The notes under the pieces are model-generated. The model ran no database searches, was not told the DNA's origin, and saw nothing but the letters and a program-made list of their open reading frames with translations. From Sympetrum striolatum (lineage: Eukaryota > Arthropoda > Insecta > Odonata > Libellulidae): DNA of 64,000 nucleotides. The stretch covers positions 24,832,459 to 24,896,458 of the forward strand of contig OX388349.1 of the NCBI GenBank assembly GCA_947579665.1. The letters run 5' to 3'. A program made the position numbers and the translations under genes. Below, piece by piece: positions 42,401 to 52,984 of the stretch (its first letter is position 1; each line of letters starts with the position of its first letter).

Positions 42401-43884
42401 TCATTGCGAATGACTGCATGATGTGGCATGTAATATGAAGAAGGTTTGTGAACATCTTGGTGTGGTACTTCCACCATATGTCCCAATCTTTCATACTCCT
42501 CCATGAAGTGTAAGTAGGCAATCCTTAATGGGTCCTTGCTTTGTCTTCGACTTTCCGCTTTCAGGAATGCTGAAATGGCTATGGCTCTTGAACCTGAAAA
42601 ATGTGGTGTATTGAATAAAGGCAACTTTACCACATAACGTCCATCTGTATTGCGATGTACAGTTTTTGTGAAGAGTTCTTCACAGCGATCATCATCAGGT
42701 GATCCCTGGGGCTGCGACGGAAATTCTTCCAATTCCCATAATTTGGAGAGCATCTCGGATGTATCAGGTTGCAGCAATGTTTGAAACGCGGCAGCATGGT
42801 CACTCGAATCCTCCATGTCGGCTGCTGCTGTCTGGCCGGTGAGGATCCAACCTAATGCTGTCTCTTGAGTAATTGGAGTACCTCGTGGTCCACGCTTAAC
42901 GCCGTTTCTCAGTACGGTGGCGTAGACATCTGCACCGAGGATAACGTCGACTCTCTGCAGTTTATGGAAGAATGGATCAGCCAACTGCAAACCTTTGATA
43001 TGAGGCCAGCTGCTGTGCACGACTTCTTTGTTTGGTAAAAACGAAGTCAGTTTATTTAGAATCAGAGCTGGAAATTTAAGAGAGAAAGAAGGATTAAAAC
43101 TTGAACATAAAGTAAGATTTGCGGTGCCGTGGGAGACAGCCGTAACAATTCCGCCAACTCCCGTGACGGGCACATTCACATTCTTCCTCTTTAATACTAA
43201 TAGATTTGCAAGACTTTCAGAAATAAATGATCTTTCTGCAGCAGGGTCCAGTAACGCTCTAGCAGTGATAGTATATTCCTCGTCAGATTTTAGCACAATC
43301 TGAGCGGTTGCTAATAAAACAGTTTTGCCAATCAATGACGTAAAGCTTGCAGCTGTTACGTCATTTGCAGGAACTCGCGAAGAAGTTGAAGCTGTTAATT
43401 CATTCGAAATTTCGCAATTAACTCTTATAATTTCTTCATGCAACTTGGTATGGTGCTTTTTATTGCATATTAAACATCGACTGGTAATGCGACAATCTGC
43501 GAGTGCATGATTTTGTCTGAGACAATTAAGGCAAAGTTTATTTCGCTGAGCAAATCCCTTTCGCGCCGCAATGGTCATTTCCCTGAATCTGGCGCAGAAG
43601 CCCAATGAATGACCGCCTTCGCATAAAATGCACGATTGTTGTCTTCTTAATTTAGGTTGAATGACAGCGGTGTACATCTGTTTGGATTTGACGAAGTTTC
43701 CTTCGAAATTTGCTTGATCGAATGATCGCACTCTCTTTTCTAAGAATTGGCTGAGACTTTTAAAGGTTGAAAAACCCTCAACATTCTCTTGCGTAATTTC
43801 CCACGCTTCCCTGGTTTCGTAATCCAATTTCTTAGTAGTCAAATGGACAAACCACGGGTCCCATTGCTCAATTGGACATTGCAA
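39427..43884 (-). pseudogene. BEL/Pao pol (protease, RT, RNase H, integrase)
   Basis: Residues from 43884 carry zinc knuckles (CILCEGGHSLGFC near 86, CLNCLRQNHALADC near 118, CLICNKKHHTKLH near 137) and a protease-like ALLDPAAERSF near 210, where DPA replaces the usual D-S/T-G. RT has FSADIVKMFRQI near 544 and YVDD at 624-627, followed by RNase H (LELCGALLLARV, HCWSDSQLVL). Integrase has D in GLDYAGPLFLR, D in LCSDNTTTF and E in GGLWEAAVRSFK. Two in-frame stops, TAA at 40753-40755 and TAG at 40093-40095, interrupt the integrase half. The frame is otherwise open. The gene is a recent pseudogene. Confidence 0.88.
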
Positions 43885-44744
43885 GTCGCGAAGACCTTGA
43901 ACTGCTTCTTCGACGACATCGATTAAGCGGTTAATTTATCGTATCGACGTAATAGTTTTTCCCAAGCTACATCAAGATTAGTGCCAACAATATTAATTCC
44001 CTTTAGTCGCTGAGCAGCAGGTCCTTCCAAGCTGTTGATAAGATATTGCAACTTGACCATGGAAGAAAGTTTAGGATTTTCTTTGATGATCGAACAGTAC
44101 AAGCCTTTAAATGTTTCCCACTCGCTTTGTTTCCCACCGAATTTAGGAACAGTTAGTGACGGAGTAGAATTAATTGTGAAATCATTATGCACAACTTGAG
44201 CCGCGGATTGTTGGTTAAATGAAGTATTATCGGAACCTCCAACCGATTTCAATTGTCGTAAATCGACCGACAATGCGGCTTTCGCACACAAATATTCCTC
44301 TTCGACTGTACTGTACGCATCAACCTTGAAATAATCGTCTTCGGCCAATGAGTCCTCGAATTCAATTAATTCATTATGCCTCGAATAGAATTCTTCCCAA
44401 TAATGATCGAGTAATTCGAGTCGGCCTTGGATATAAAGTTCAGTTTGAATCTTTTGCGACTTTTTCTCTTTAGTATTTTAAAAAAAATTCAAGATTCTGT
44501 TGGCATTTGTTATTTGCCTTCGTAAGAGAGCTTTTCCTTCGGACATAATGAGGGAATCAATTAGCTTACGAATAGAGCGACTTCTCCCTCGTAGAATCCG
44601 GTAGGTTTCAAATGCGGCTGGAAGGTGTCCGGGTCTAACTGGGCGATTCCTCCACGAGCTGATGGATTGCGACTGAAGATCTCGCACAGGGACGATGAAC
44701 CACGGACGATCAGCCACGGACGACAAACCACGCTCTGCTACCAA
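43885..44744 (-). pseudogene. BEL/Pao gag
   Basis: The N-terminal part (44744 down) reads IRKLIDSLIMSEGKALLRRQ, then a shift in an A/T run near 44475. The next frame gives LELLDHYWEEFYSRHNELIE and joins the ORF at 44348-43923, with PKFGGKQSEWETFKGLYCSI and LEGPAAQRLKGI, typical BEL gag (DUF1759-like). A further one-base shift near 43925 separates gag from the pol frame, which reads IDVVEEAVQGLRDLQCPIEQ. BEL elements normally have one gag-pol frame, so both shifts look like decay. Confidence 0.8.
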
Positions 44745-44748
44745 ATTT

Positions 44749-45065
44749 TTTTCGAATAAATCGAAGTCGAATTTAACAAATAAGGTTTATTGCTTAAATA
44801 ACAATGAATGCTTCAAATCGATGACTGAGTGATGATTAACTGAAGAGTGACTGATGGCTGCTGCCGACTGGTTGTCGAAAGACTACGGCTGGCTGCCGAT
44901 TGACTGCCAATGACTGACTGAAGACTGAAGAATGACTGCCTCTGACGGACTGTTGACTGGCAACTGACGACTGTCGGAAGAAGAATGAGAGCAGCAATCT
45001 CGCCAGGTGTCGCTTCCGTCTTCCAGCAGACGATACAAACAAAAGAACGCTCATTTGCGTGAACA
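44749..45065 (-). repeat. BEL/Pao 5' LTR
   Basis: This partner of 38977-39314 has one fewer 21-bp unit. Downstream on the minus strand, TTTGGTAGCAGAGCGTGG (near 44748-44731) is where a primer-binding site is expected. Confidence 0.85.
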
Positions 45066-45070
45066 GTATG
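45066..45070. repeat. BEL/Pao target-site duplication, right
   Basis: GTATG, partner of 38972-38976. Confidence 0.85.
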
Positions 45071-45393
45071 AGTCACATCTTTAGAGTCTACTTGAGGGTA
45101 CAAGTTGGAAATGAGTTCCGCAATATTGGCACACAATTCATTATAATTAAGTTCCGTCTGCGAAAAGACATTGTCCTCAAAATAGTCCGTTTTCGCGGTA
45201 TCAGAATTCTCTGATAAGGCATAATGTTTGCTCAAAAAGTCAGCCCAATAGGAATTCAATAGTTTGTGATGTTTAAATACGCAACAGTTAATTTTTCCTA
45301 TCCAAATTTTAAGGTATTTGCCCAAAATCTAGAAATTTGTTCACTTCTGTGGGCTTGCCCTAAAATTAACTTCTTGGTCTCGGACGAAGCCAT
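45071..45393 (-). pseudogene. Older BEL-like gag, N-terminal fragment
   Basis: From ATG 45393 the translation reads MASSETKKLILGQAHRSEQI, then a stop after WANTLKFG. Another frame continues HHKLLNSYWADFLSKHYALS and LCANIAELISNLYP, the helical N-terminus of a BEL gag. The newer BEL/Pao element is inserted at its end. The remaining part is not recognised on the far side. Confidence 0.55.
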
Positions 45394-45704
45394 AATGGGT
45401 AGTAATATAACAATCCCGAAATAAAACACGTGAGGAAAGATTCCAGAGTCAAAGTTAATTGAATATTATCACTTTACACGTCAGTAACGACACAAGATTT
45501 AGAACGCAGACACGTATTGCGAAACACTTAATGTACTTAAGGAAAGGATTTCCTTACCCTTGGGTCCAAACGAAAAGAGCACTTTGACGTTCGGTGACAC
45601 GTGGCGTTGTCCAACCATCAGGAACGAAAGCGACTTCTATATAAAATCTAAGGCCTTGCAAATCCGGCCTGAAGGACCAGAAAATGTTCGTGATTTTTCG
45701 TAAT
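45394..45704. other. Possible leader or LTR of the older BEL-like element
   Basis: This non-coding stretch lies upstream (minus sense) of the old gag. I see no matching LTR. Confidence 0.35.
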
Positions 45705-45966
45705 GAAAAAAAATCTCAAACTTAACAAGAGTTTCTTGAAACTAAGGAGGCGACTCCAGACGAGGACCTTAGATTTTATGATTTTCGGAAGCGATGTCTC
45801 TGCTGAGGAGACGCGAGAGAGAGAGAGAGCCAGCGAGCGACAGCCAAAACTCAGCTCATTTTAGTAGAAGGGGGGAAGGGGTAAGAAGGCAGCTGACCGG
45901 AAATATCTGCCACTGCACAAGTCCTTTTGTGTCAGTGGCAAGTAATACCGCGAAATCAAAAGTCCA
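45705..45966 (+). repeat. Dispersed repeat, copy 2
   Basis: This is similar to 23937-24196 in the same orientation (see that entry). Confidence 0.6.
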
Positions 45967-45984
45967 GACTAATAAAGTAATTTC

Positions 45985-46526
45985 ATAAAGAATATTTACA
46001 AGTTATATAATTTCCCTGGCATTACATTGTTATTGGCTTATATTTACACAATTGCAAGTACCACTGGCCAGGGTGCAAAAAGATCATTTCAATATTATTT
46101 CATTTTGTTAGTCCTCTTCCATGGGATGCCTTGCGAGCGGGTCCTCCTCCGGTTCTCCGTCGTTTCCGGTCCTCGTTGTGATGGGCTGGTAATGCCACAC
46201 CCCAGTGATGTGCTCGACGTTGATGTCCCGCGACTATATGACTGCCACGGAGACCATCTTTCTCTGGAGCCAGGGGTTGCGGCGCTTTGGGATCCGGAGT
46301 CGGCGGAGAAGGGCGTCGTTAGCGGCATCCCAGGATCCCAGCGCTCCCACCACAAGGGCGTCGAGGTGGACGTCGGTGGACCCATGGTGCCGCTCCCTGA
46401 GTCGCTCTACGAAGGCCGCGTACTTGTCCCTCTTGGCCGCTCTCGCCGCATCAAGGGCCTCCTGGTGGTTTTCGAACGGCACCGTGACGTCCACGATGTT
46501 GAAGGGGCCGTCCAATCTCTCCGACG
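45985..46526 (-). pseudogene. REL element fragment F, C-terminal nuclease end
   Basis: This 3' part of a diverged tandem-family copy covers the nuclease segment after the PD motif (FNIVDVTVPFENHQEALD), VGALGSWDAANDALLRRL and the C-terminal EEDPLARHPMEED, with a stop at the SRDI segment. It then has a 3' UTR with the CCTGGC/GCCAGG stem near 46013/46067. It is the downstream half of the copy split by the Transib-like element. The upstream half is at 49083-50175. Confidence 0.8.
46522..46526. repeat. Transib target-site duplication, left
   Basis: CGACG, repeated at 49083-49087. Removing the insertion restores the REL sequence CTCCGACGCC seen in other copies. Confidence 0.88.
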
Positions 46527-46580
46527 CACAGTGTGATATTTTCGTAATCTAGAAGGACAAAAGTCAATTTTCTTACTTGT
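46527..46580 (+). repeat. Transib-like inverted repeat, left
   Basis: CACAGTG (46527-46533), a 23-bp spacer, then ACAAAAGTC (46557-46565): heptamer, spacer and nonamer arranged as in a 23-type recombination signal. Confidence 0.85.
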
Positions 46581-46986
46581 ATACGCGGATCAAGCGCATT
46601 TTGGAAAATATATTAATTTCTTGAGTTATTAACTGGAATTGAGTCTTGGAATGCGAGTGATATGTTTACATGAAGCATAAACACCACCACACGCAAAGAA
46701 GACACAGGCCCAAAGAGATAAAGCGCAAACGGTGACGGCCGCTAACGGCCGAGTTAGCAAAGAGAGGGATATGAGGTTATTTAAATCTCAGGAAGGAAAG
46801 TGTTAAGATATCTTTTAACATATTTTTATTATAAATAATAACAATTCAATATGATCGATGATCAATGTGCAATAAAATAGGTACAGTAAAACATAATATT
46901 GGTAAGTAATAATTTGTAATCACAAAACAAATTGAAAGGAAAAATAAGGAATTAATTTTATACAACATATAATATGAATTAGAGGA

Positions 46987-47640
46987 TTATTCGGAATCAA
47001 CATCAGATTCTTCGATATCACTTTCTGATTCTTCGGAATCAGAAAAACCTGATAGGGTTCCGTCCTGATCCATTAGAGCTGGAGCTCTCATCTCTAAGAG
47101 GTCATATACCTCCCTACTGATTTTGCCTCGTTTGGTTTTAGGAATTGATCCTATGCTTGCTATAAATGGGTCTGAAGTCAAGAGTAATCTATTTATTAAA
47201 TCTTTGCTCTACCTCTGTCTTAATGACATTCGCAGTTTCTTTGGCAAACCCGAACTTTGTGGGACGATAATATCTTGTGGAGGATGGGGAAGGGTTTTGC
47301 CAAAGAATATTTTTAATTTTTTGGTCAGTCACTGAGAATATCTGAATAGGCACCATCGATCCACTAAATAAACTTTCGTCTGAGCGATTTACACAAGAAA
47401 ATCTCTGTTTGTATCTACTTTGTTCTGCCCCATCACAACCCCACTTCACAATTATGTCAAGAGTTTTCAATTCTCCTATGGACCTCTTCTTGCGCTTTGC
47501 ACAATCGCCTTATGGTGTGGTCCATTAAAGATTGTAATTTTATTTCTGCAAAGGTTTCTGTAGCATTGACGTCACTCGGATAGCACAGCTGTTTTGCTGC
47601 TTTAATATTATAATATGCTGGATTCATGTTCTTATATTAT
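46987..47640 (-). pseudogene. Transib-like transposase remnant
   Basis: Three frames on the minus strand join into one Transib-like segment. First MNPAYYNIKAAKQLCYPSDV and LQSLMDHTI (about 47625-47510). Then KRKKRSIGELKTLDIIVKWG and CDGAEQSRYKQRF, with the presumed first catalytic Asp in WGCDG, and SLFSGSMVPI and LWQNPSPSSTRYYRPTKF (47480-47189). Last DPFIASIGSIPKTKRGKIS with an acidic tail ending at 46987. A frameshift separates each pair and a stop (TAG) lies near 47189. The rest of the roughly 650-residue transposase is absent. Assignment is from the WGCDG and SSTRY.RP blocks shared by Transib and RAG1 cores. Confidence 0.75.
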
Positions 47641-49028
47641 TTGTTAGTTTGTTGTCGGATTACATTGTGTTGATGTCTTGACAGATTCGCATCAAACATC
47701 AAAGCAAGCGCTTGGTCTGAGCATTTTTCTGGCGGTTACACGTTATGGCCAATACGTCGAAAAAATTTTAAGTCTATGACGCTTGTGATTTAGCCTGTGA
47801 ATGTATCCTCTCTATCTATCTACCTATATACATGAATGAATCCGGAGAAGCATCTATATATAATAGATAGTAACAAAGAGCCACGCAATGAATACATTTG
47901 AATAATTTTTTAAGTTGATACCCCTACTATGTGAACTTATTTGGCTGGATATAATTATGGAAATGTTAATTAATGTCAGCTTGTTGAAATACAATTTATG
48001 TTCCTCAAATTTAGCCTAATAAAAAACATTTTTAGATAACACTTCTTTTGGCTGGTAGCGCTGATAAGGATTGATTTTACGATTTTGAAAGTATTACTAA
48101 TTGTTTGTCATTATCGGAAACCACTAAATTGAAAGTGTCATAAAAAAATCGAAAATATTTTGACTTTTTTCCGAAAGGAGTGAAATTAATTTTTATTATT
48201 TTCCGATAGATGGCATTTATAACATAGTGTAATTTTGCTAAATAAAATCAAAATAATAAATCCTCTACTACATATTCCAAAAGTATGAAACTGTTAGGTT
48301 GATTCTTAATAGGAAAACGTATCAATTATGTAAGTTACTGCAATTTCGGTACATATTTACACATTTTATTTAATTAATAATAAATGGAAAATAATATTTC
48401 GCTAAAAAAGCTATATTCACTTTCTTAAAGAATCATTTATGAACTTTTATAAATTGAATCAGTTGATTTATCGTTGAAAGCGTTTTTAAAAATTCAGATA
48501 ATTTTGGGATCATATTTACCCCTGATGCGACTAATTAATGTTTAAGGAAAGTATATTCAAATTCGCAAATATGCGCAAGCAAATTTAAGTATTTACTATA
48601 CTTAAAAAGTCATTCTTTCAGGCAAATACCATTTCACATTGGTATAATGCGATATAATAAACTAAAACTCAAGTTCAAACTGACTCATACGTTTTTCTCA
48701 TACGGAAAAAACGGCGATCAATTCTAATGATGCTCGTGATTAAATTAAAACACATATTAAAGTAAAATATTATGTAAACTAACTTTGGTACTTGTATTAT
48801 AATAATAGCAAAAACAACGGCTACTATCACACAGAAACACTGTGTATTCTTAAAGTAAACTTATACAAATGACGCTATCGCTTAGAACACTTGACATGCT
48901 GAGTTCAGATTGTCAGCGGGTTCGACCCTTTTTTCTATCGGTTGGCGCGGTTTTTATGAAATATAAACCTTAGATCCAGTTAGTATGGTTTGTTCTCTTC
49001 CTAACTATGCAAAAATTTGACCCGATTC

Positions 49029-49082
49029 ACAAGTAAGAAAATTGACTTTTGTCCCTCTAGATTACGAAAATATCACACTGTG
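49029..49082 (-). repeat. Transib-like inverted repeat, right
   Basis: Read inward it gives CACAGTG, a 23-bp spacer and ACAAAAGTC, identical in layout to the left end. Confidence 0.85.
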
Positions 49083-50175
49083 CGACGCCGCGATGTCCGG
49101 TCGCAGTAGTGATAGGTCCCTTCGGCGGTCCTTCCGCACCATCCAGTCTCTCGGGAGGGCTTTGGTGAGGAGTTGCTGGATGTCGTTGTGCCTCCTGGTC
49201 CACGCCATGGAGTGGGTGGTGCAGTGGTTGAGGACGTGCGGCAGCGTCTCCTCTGCGGTCCCACAGCATCTGCACCGCGTGTACCCTCTCGCCGCTCCTC
49301 GGCGCGCGGCAGTCAACGGGAGGACCTTGAGCCGCGCCCGGTGCACGAAGCATTCTCCTCCATTTTTCCTCGACAGTTCCCCTGATCAGGGTGCAAATTT
49401 GGTGTCGGTGCGTGGCTGGTATCCGGAGGACTTCCATCGTTGGGGTGGGGTTGGTGATAAGGACACCCAAGCTGTGGTCGCCCTCGCTCCACTCCCACTT
49501 GAGCCCGCACCATTTCTGCAGGTATCGGGGCTCGCCGTTTCCGACACCACACGGAGGCTGTGTCGCCCGCATCCTCCCCGAGTCCTCCCTCCATGGACCC
49601 CGAAAGGTATGCGACCAAGGCTGCGTTGTTGGGTGCGGGGGCATCGCGGCCCCTCTTCCGGTGCACCATGTCACGCAGGCTATTCCATGCCAGGTCCTTG
49701 GTAAATGGGTACCGGCAGGTCAGCATTTGGAATGCCTGCGTGATGCACAAGACGTCCTTCAGGGTCAACGGCGGGAACAGTCCGGCTCCTCCCATTCTTG
49801 GCGGCAGGAGTCAAATCTCGCGGCTGCCCCTCGGAGGGATATCGAGAAATTCGCGGGCCACTTCCGCGAGGCTCCTCTCGAGCGCGGCGAGTTCTTTCTT
49901 CGGGAAGTCCGCAATTCGGAGATGGAAGTACAGTCGCGAGAGGAGGAAGACTCGGACCGCATCTAGTTTCTGCCATGGGGCAAGTTGGCTTCCGCGGACG
50001 GCGGCCAAGTCCCACAGAAATGCGGTCAGTACTTCCTGGGGGAACTCTTGGACTCCACCCCTTTGGTGCTCCTAGGTATTTATAAGGCTCTCTGTTAGCG
50101 CCCTCATGGTTCCTCCTTGTCCTTCAAATAGCGTAGTTCGGATGATACGCCTGCTCCGTGTGCCCGAGGTGGAGG
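49083..50175 (-). pseudogene. REL element fragment F, RT end to nuclease
   Basis: This upstream half of the copy split by the Transib-like element is 5'-truncated at about 50175 against a Tc1-like fragment. It contains post-RT sequence (GSQLAPWQKLDAVRVFLLS, DFPKKELAALERSLAE, GRDAPAPNNAALVAYLSGS), a CCHC knuckle region (CRCCGTAEETLPHVLNHC) and the start of the REL nuclease (LLRPDIAAS). Several frameshifts and stops are present. The RT active site is absent. Confidence 0.8.
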
Positions 50176-50179
50176 CCAT

Positions 50180-50395
50180 AATGAGCTAGCCGTTCATCAT
50201 CCTCCGCGATGGTGGTTCTAGGCCTTCCTTGACCCTCCCTCCTCTCAACGGTGTGATCTGTATCCCATCTTGCCTTTATCCGTGAGATAGTCGAGGGCGC
50301 CCAATCGACGAGCAATTTCTCGAGAAGAAATATTTGCCTGGAGCATCCCAAGCACCTGGTTCCTCCTCCTGGGAGAAAGATGTGGCATTCTCAAA
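50180..50395 (-). pseudogene. Tc1-like transposase, N-terminal fragment
   Basis: From ATG 50392 the minus strand reads MPHLSPRRRNQVLGMLQANI and SSREIARRLGA, a helix-turn-helix. In the next frame it gives STISRIKARW, then TVERREGQGRPRTTIAEDD, the GRPR linker between the two DNA-binding halves of Tc1 transposases. It is cut off there and carries one frameshift. Confidence 0.7.
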
Positions 50396-50690
50396 GACTG
50401 CTAAGGTTTTGTAACCTAAAAATGCAAAACTTTCTTTGCTCGTTCTGTCTATCCTCTGTTTGTCCTATCGACGTGAACCTCAATGAAATAATGGTTACCA
50501 AGAACCCTAAAAAAGCTCCTACTGGTTAGAACCGGTTTGTGAATGACGTATGGTTGGCGAATGGGTTTCCGAATACCCGCTGCACTGGAAGGGAAAGGCT
50601 CATCGTGCTTCGAGGAATCAGAAGATTCTGTCAAATACATGTGAAGAAAAAATGTCAAAAGCCACTTCTTTCCACTGAAGGATTTTGAAC
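50396..50690. other. Unassigned stretch
   Basis: A 69-codon minus-strand ORF (50449-50658) shows no recognisable motif. Nothing else was seen. Confidence 0.4.
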
Positions 50691-50940
50691 CCCAGTGAGT
50701 GAGTGAGTGAGTGTATATTTAGGTATATCCGGAGAAACGTGTATATATAATAGATATATATATATATATAGGGGATCAAAATTCTAACCATGTTCCACAA
50801 GTGCCACTGACTTGAAATTTTTACGACACATTGGCCATAACGTGTAACCTCCATAAAAAAGCCGACTTTGAACCTCAGTGTCATGGGTTCGATTCCAGAA
50901 GGCCCCAAAGTCCCGATTTTCTCCATAAAGATACATGGTG
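50691..50940 (+). repeat. Dispersed repeat (GATCAAAATTCTAACCATG family), copy A
   Basis: A short (GTGA)n run and a TA-rich run precede about 165 bp similar to 52247-52410 and, inverted, to about 47735-47880. It contains GGGTTCGATTCC (50885-50896), a tRNA B-box-like motif. Confidence 0.65.
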
Positions 50941-50999
50941 GGGATATTCGAAAATTTTTAAGTAATACTTCACGGGTAGACAAAGAATTGAAATTCAAG

Positions 51000-52090
51000 G
51001 AGCTTATAGATATGGTCAAGAACTACAGAAAACTTAAATGACTTCTAATGAGAACCTCCTGTGTTCGATGCTAGGATGATGCAAAAATCCCATATTTAAA
51101 ATACATGGGGATGGTTTTTCATTATCTTTCTTGATGCACTTTTCAGAATGTTAGGAAGTTCTCGCTCCGCTAGAAGATATATATTAAGAATCTGTTTAAG
51201 AAAAAAAATTACATAAGACCATGCTGTTCCTGGGTTCGATGCCGGAGCACATTAACATTACTCTCATAAGGAATATATGGGAAACGTAGGACATCGTTTG
51301 AGGCAATTGCAGCCAATATTTTTGCCTGAATTTTCACACATAGTTAAAGATGGTGATCTACTGTTAGGCTGCATAGCAAGTATCACCAGAAAGACCCGGG
51401 TTTGAAGCCAGGTGGTAAATATATCCCCAAATTAAAATACATTGAGGTAGTTTTCATTATTTATTTTGATGTACTTATCGATATAAAATGAGGTTCTTGC
51501 TTTGCTAGAAGATGTATATTAAGACTTGGCTTCAGAAAAACAACTGGATAAGACCATGCTGTTCCTGGGTTCGATGCCAGAGCACAATAACTATTCTCTC
51601 ATAAGGAATATAAGGGAAAAGGAGGACGTCGTTTGAGGCAGTTGCAGCCAATATTTATGTTTGAATTTTCTCACATAGTTAATAATGGTGATCCTCTATT
51701 GTATTGCATAAGAAGTATCACCAGAAAGGACCGGGTTCGATGCCGGGCGGTAAATATATCTCCCACATATAACACATTGGGGTAGTTTTTCATTAATTTT
51801 TTATGCACTTATCGAAATGATAGAAAGTTCGTGCTTGCCTAGAAGATGTATGGTAAGAATTCGTTTAAGAAAAAAATTTAGATAAGACCATGCTGATCCT
51901 GGGTTTGTTGCCAGAGCAAATAACCATTTCTCACATAAGGAATATATGTGAAAAGTAGGACGTCGTTTGAGGCAGTTGCAGCCAATATTTCTGCTTGAAT
52001 TTTCACTCATAGTTAGAGATGGTGATCTTCTGTTGTGCTGCATAGTAACTTCGCAAGGAAGACCGGGGTTCGATGCCAGACGATTAAATT
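51000..52090 (+). repeat. Tandem array of about 168/335-bp units with B-box-like motifs
   Basis: Motifs like GGTTCGATGCC occur near 51062, 51232, 51399, 51568, 51733, 51901 and 52068, i.e. every 165-170 bases. Alternate units are more alike (CATGCTGTTCCTGGGTTCG type versus AGTATCACCAGAAAG type), giving a period of about 335 bases. No A box or cloverleaf could be built, so these are not called tRNA genes. Confidence 0.75.
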
Positions 52091-52246
52091 GCAGCGAATT
52101 GTAAGAATATTTTCAATCCTTTTTTTTTTTCTTTTGAGGACCGTCCCGATATGATGCTGACATGAAATTAGTGTTTTCGATCTGCTTGCAGTATGCAAGC
52201 TACATTTTACTCTTACCTATATACACACTCATTCATTCATTCACAG

Positions 52247-52410
52247 GGGATCAAAATTCTAACCATGTTCTAGATGCGGCACTGACTTGAACGTTTTAGG
52301 ACGTACTGGCCGTAACGTGTAACCTCCAGAAAACCGATTTCGAACCTCAGTGTCATGGGTTCGATTCCAAAAGGCCCCAAAGTCACGATTTTCTTAATAA
52401 AGATACATTG
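52247..52410 (+). repeat. Dispersed repeat (GATCAAAATTCTAACCATG family), copy B
   Basis: This is a second direct copy of the segment at 50774-50940, with the same B-box-like GGGTTCGATTCC near 52357. Confidence 0.7.
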
Positions 52411-52689
52411 TAGGGATTTTCGAAAACCTTTTTGAGGTTTTCCTGTCAAAGTAGAGAGTTGAAATTCGAGTTATCGCTGGAGGCCGTCCGTATCTGACAA
52501 AAACTATTAAGACATCATCGATGTTAATCTTTGGTTCGACGCTAGATCAGGGCGTATTCTCCTTAATTTCCAAAATCTTGATTTCTGTTGAGCTGAATTG
52601 ACATTCGACCATTATTTTCATTATAAATTATATTGTGATTCTCGAACAAAAGCTTCTAAGATAAATTAATGGAATTTTTGTTTTATCAG

Positions 52690-52805
52690 ATTATGAAGAT
52701 ACCAATAAGAAACCGAGAAAAGATATCACGGTTATAACAAAAGACGACAATACAGATGTCGACGGCTCTACTATAGACGAGGAAAAAAATCTGGATAGTG
52801 TGTAG
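52690..52805 (+). CDS. Candidate terminal exon of an unknown host gene
   Basis: A pyrimidine-rich tract ending TTTTATCAG is followed by an open frame of 37 codons reading YEDTNKKPRKDITVITKDDN, then a charged tail ending EEKNLDSV and TAG (52803-52805). The acceptor-like site, codon-like composition and stop suggest a last exon, but no upstream exon was found among the repeats. It could equally be chance or part of an old transposon. Confidence 0.25.
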
Positions 52806-52984
52806 TTTTGAATTTAATATATTATCATATTAATAATCAACATATGTTTTAATAGTTATTAAAATTTTAATTTACATTTATGATATTAAAATAATTTGCA
52901 TATCTTCCAACTTGTGATGAACCGTCGTCGCCATCATTGTTGATATCATCGCAGCCGTTTACATATTCATCCCTTTATTGCACA

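Larger units (their letters stand above)
38977..45065 (-). mobile_element. BEL/Pao LTR retrotransposon
   Basis: This 6.1-kb element on the minus strand has LTRs at both ends, a 5-bp duplication and gag-protease-RT-RNase H-integrase order with BEL/Pao motifs (YVDDIFSGG). Two frameshifts in gag and two stops in pol show that it is no longer autonomous. It landed in an older BEL-like gag. Confidence 0.9.
46527..49082 (-). mobile_element. Transib-like DNA transposon, decayed
   Basis: This 2556-bp element has 54-bp inverted ends (one mismatch, allowing one base) starting CACAGTG, a GC-rich 5-bp duplication and a minus-strand transposase remnant. Those three features fit Transib, the superfamily related to RAG1. 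Most of 47650-49028 is AT-rich and non-coding. A dispersed repeat copy sits at about 47735-47880. Confidence 0.85.

Noticed and set aside
51231..51242. tRNA genes at the GGTTCGATGCC motifs
   Set aside because: Only the B-box is present; no acceptor stem, A box or anticodon arm can be folded.
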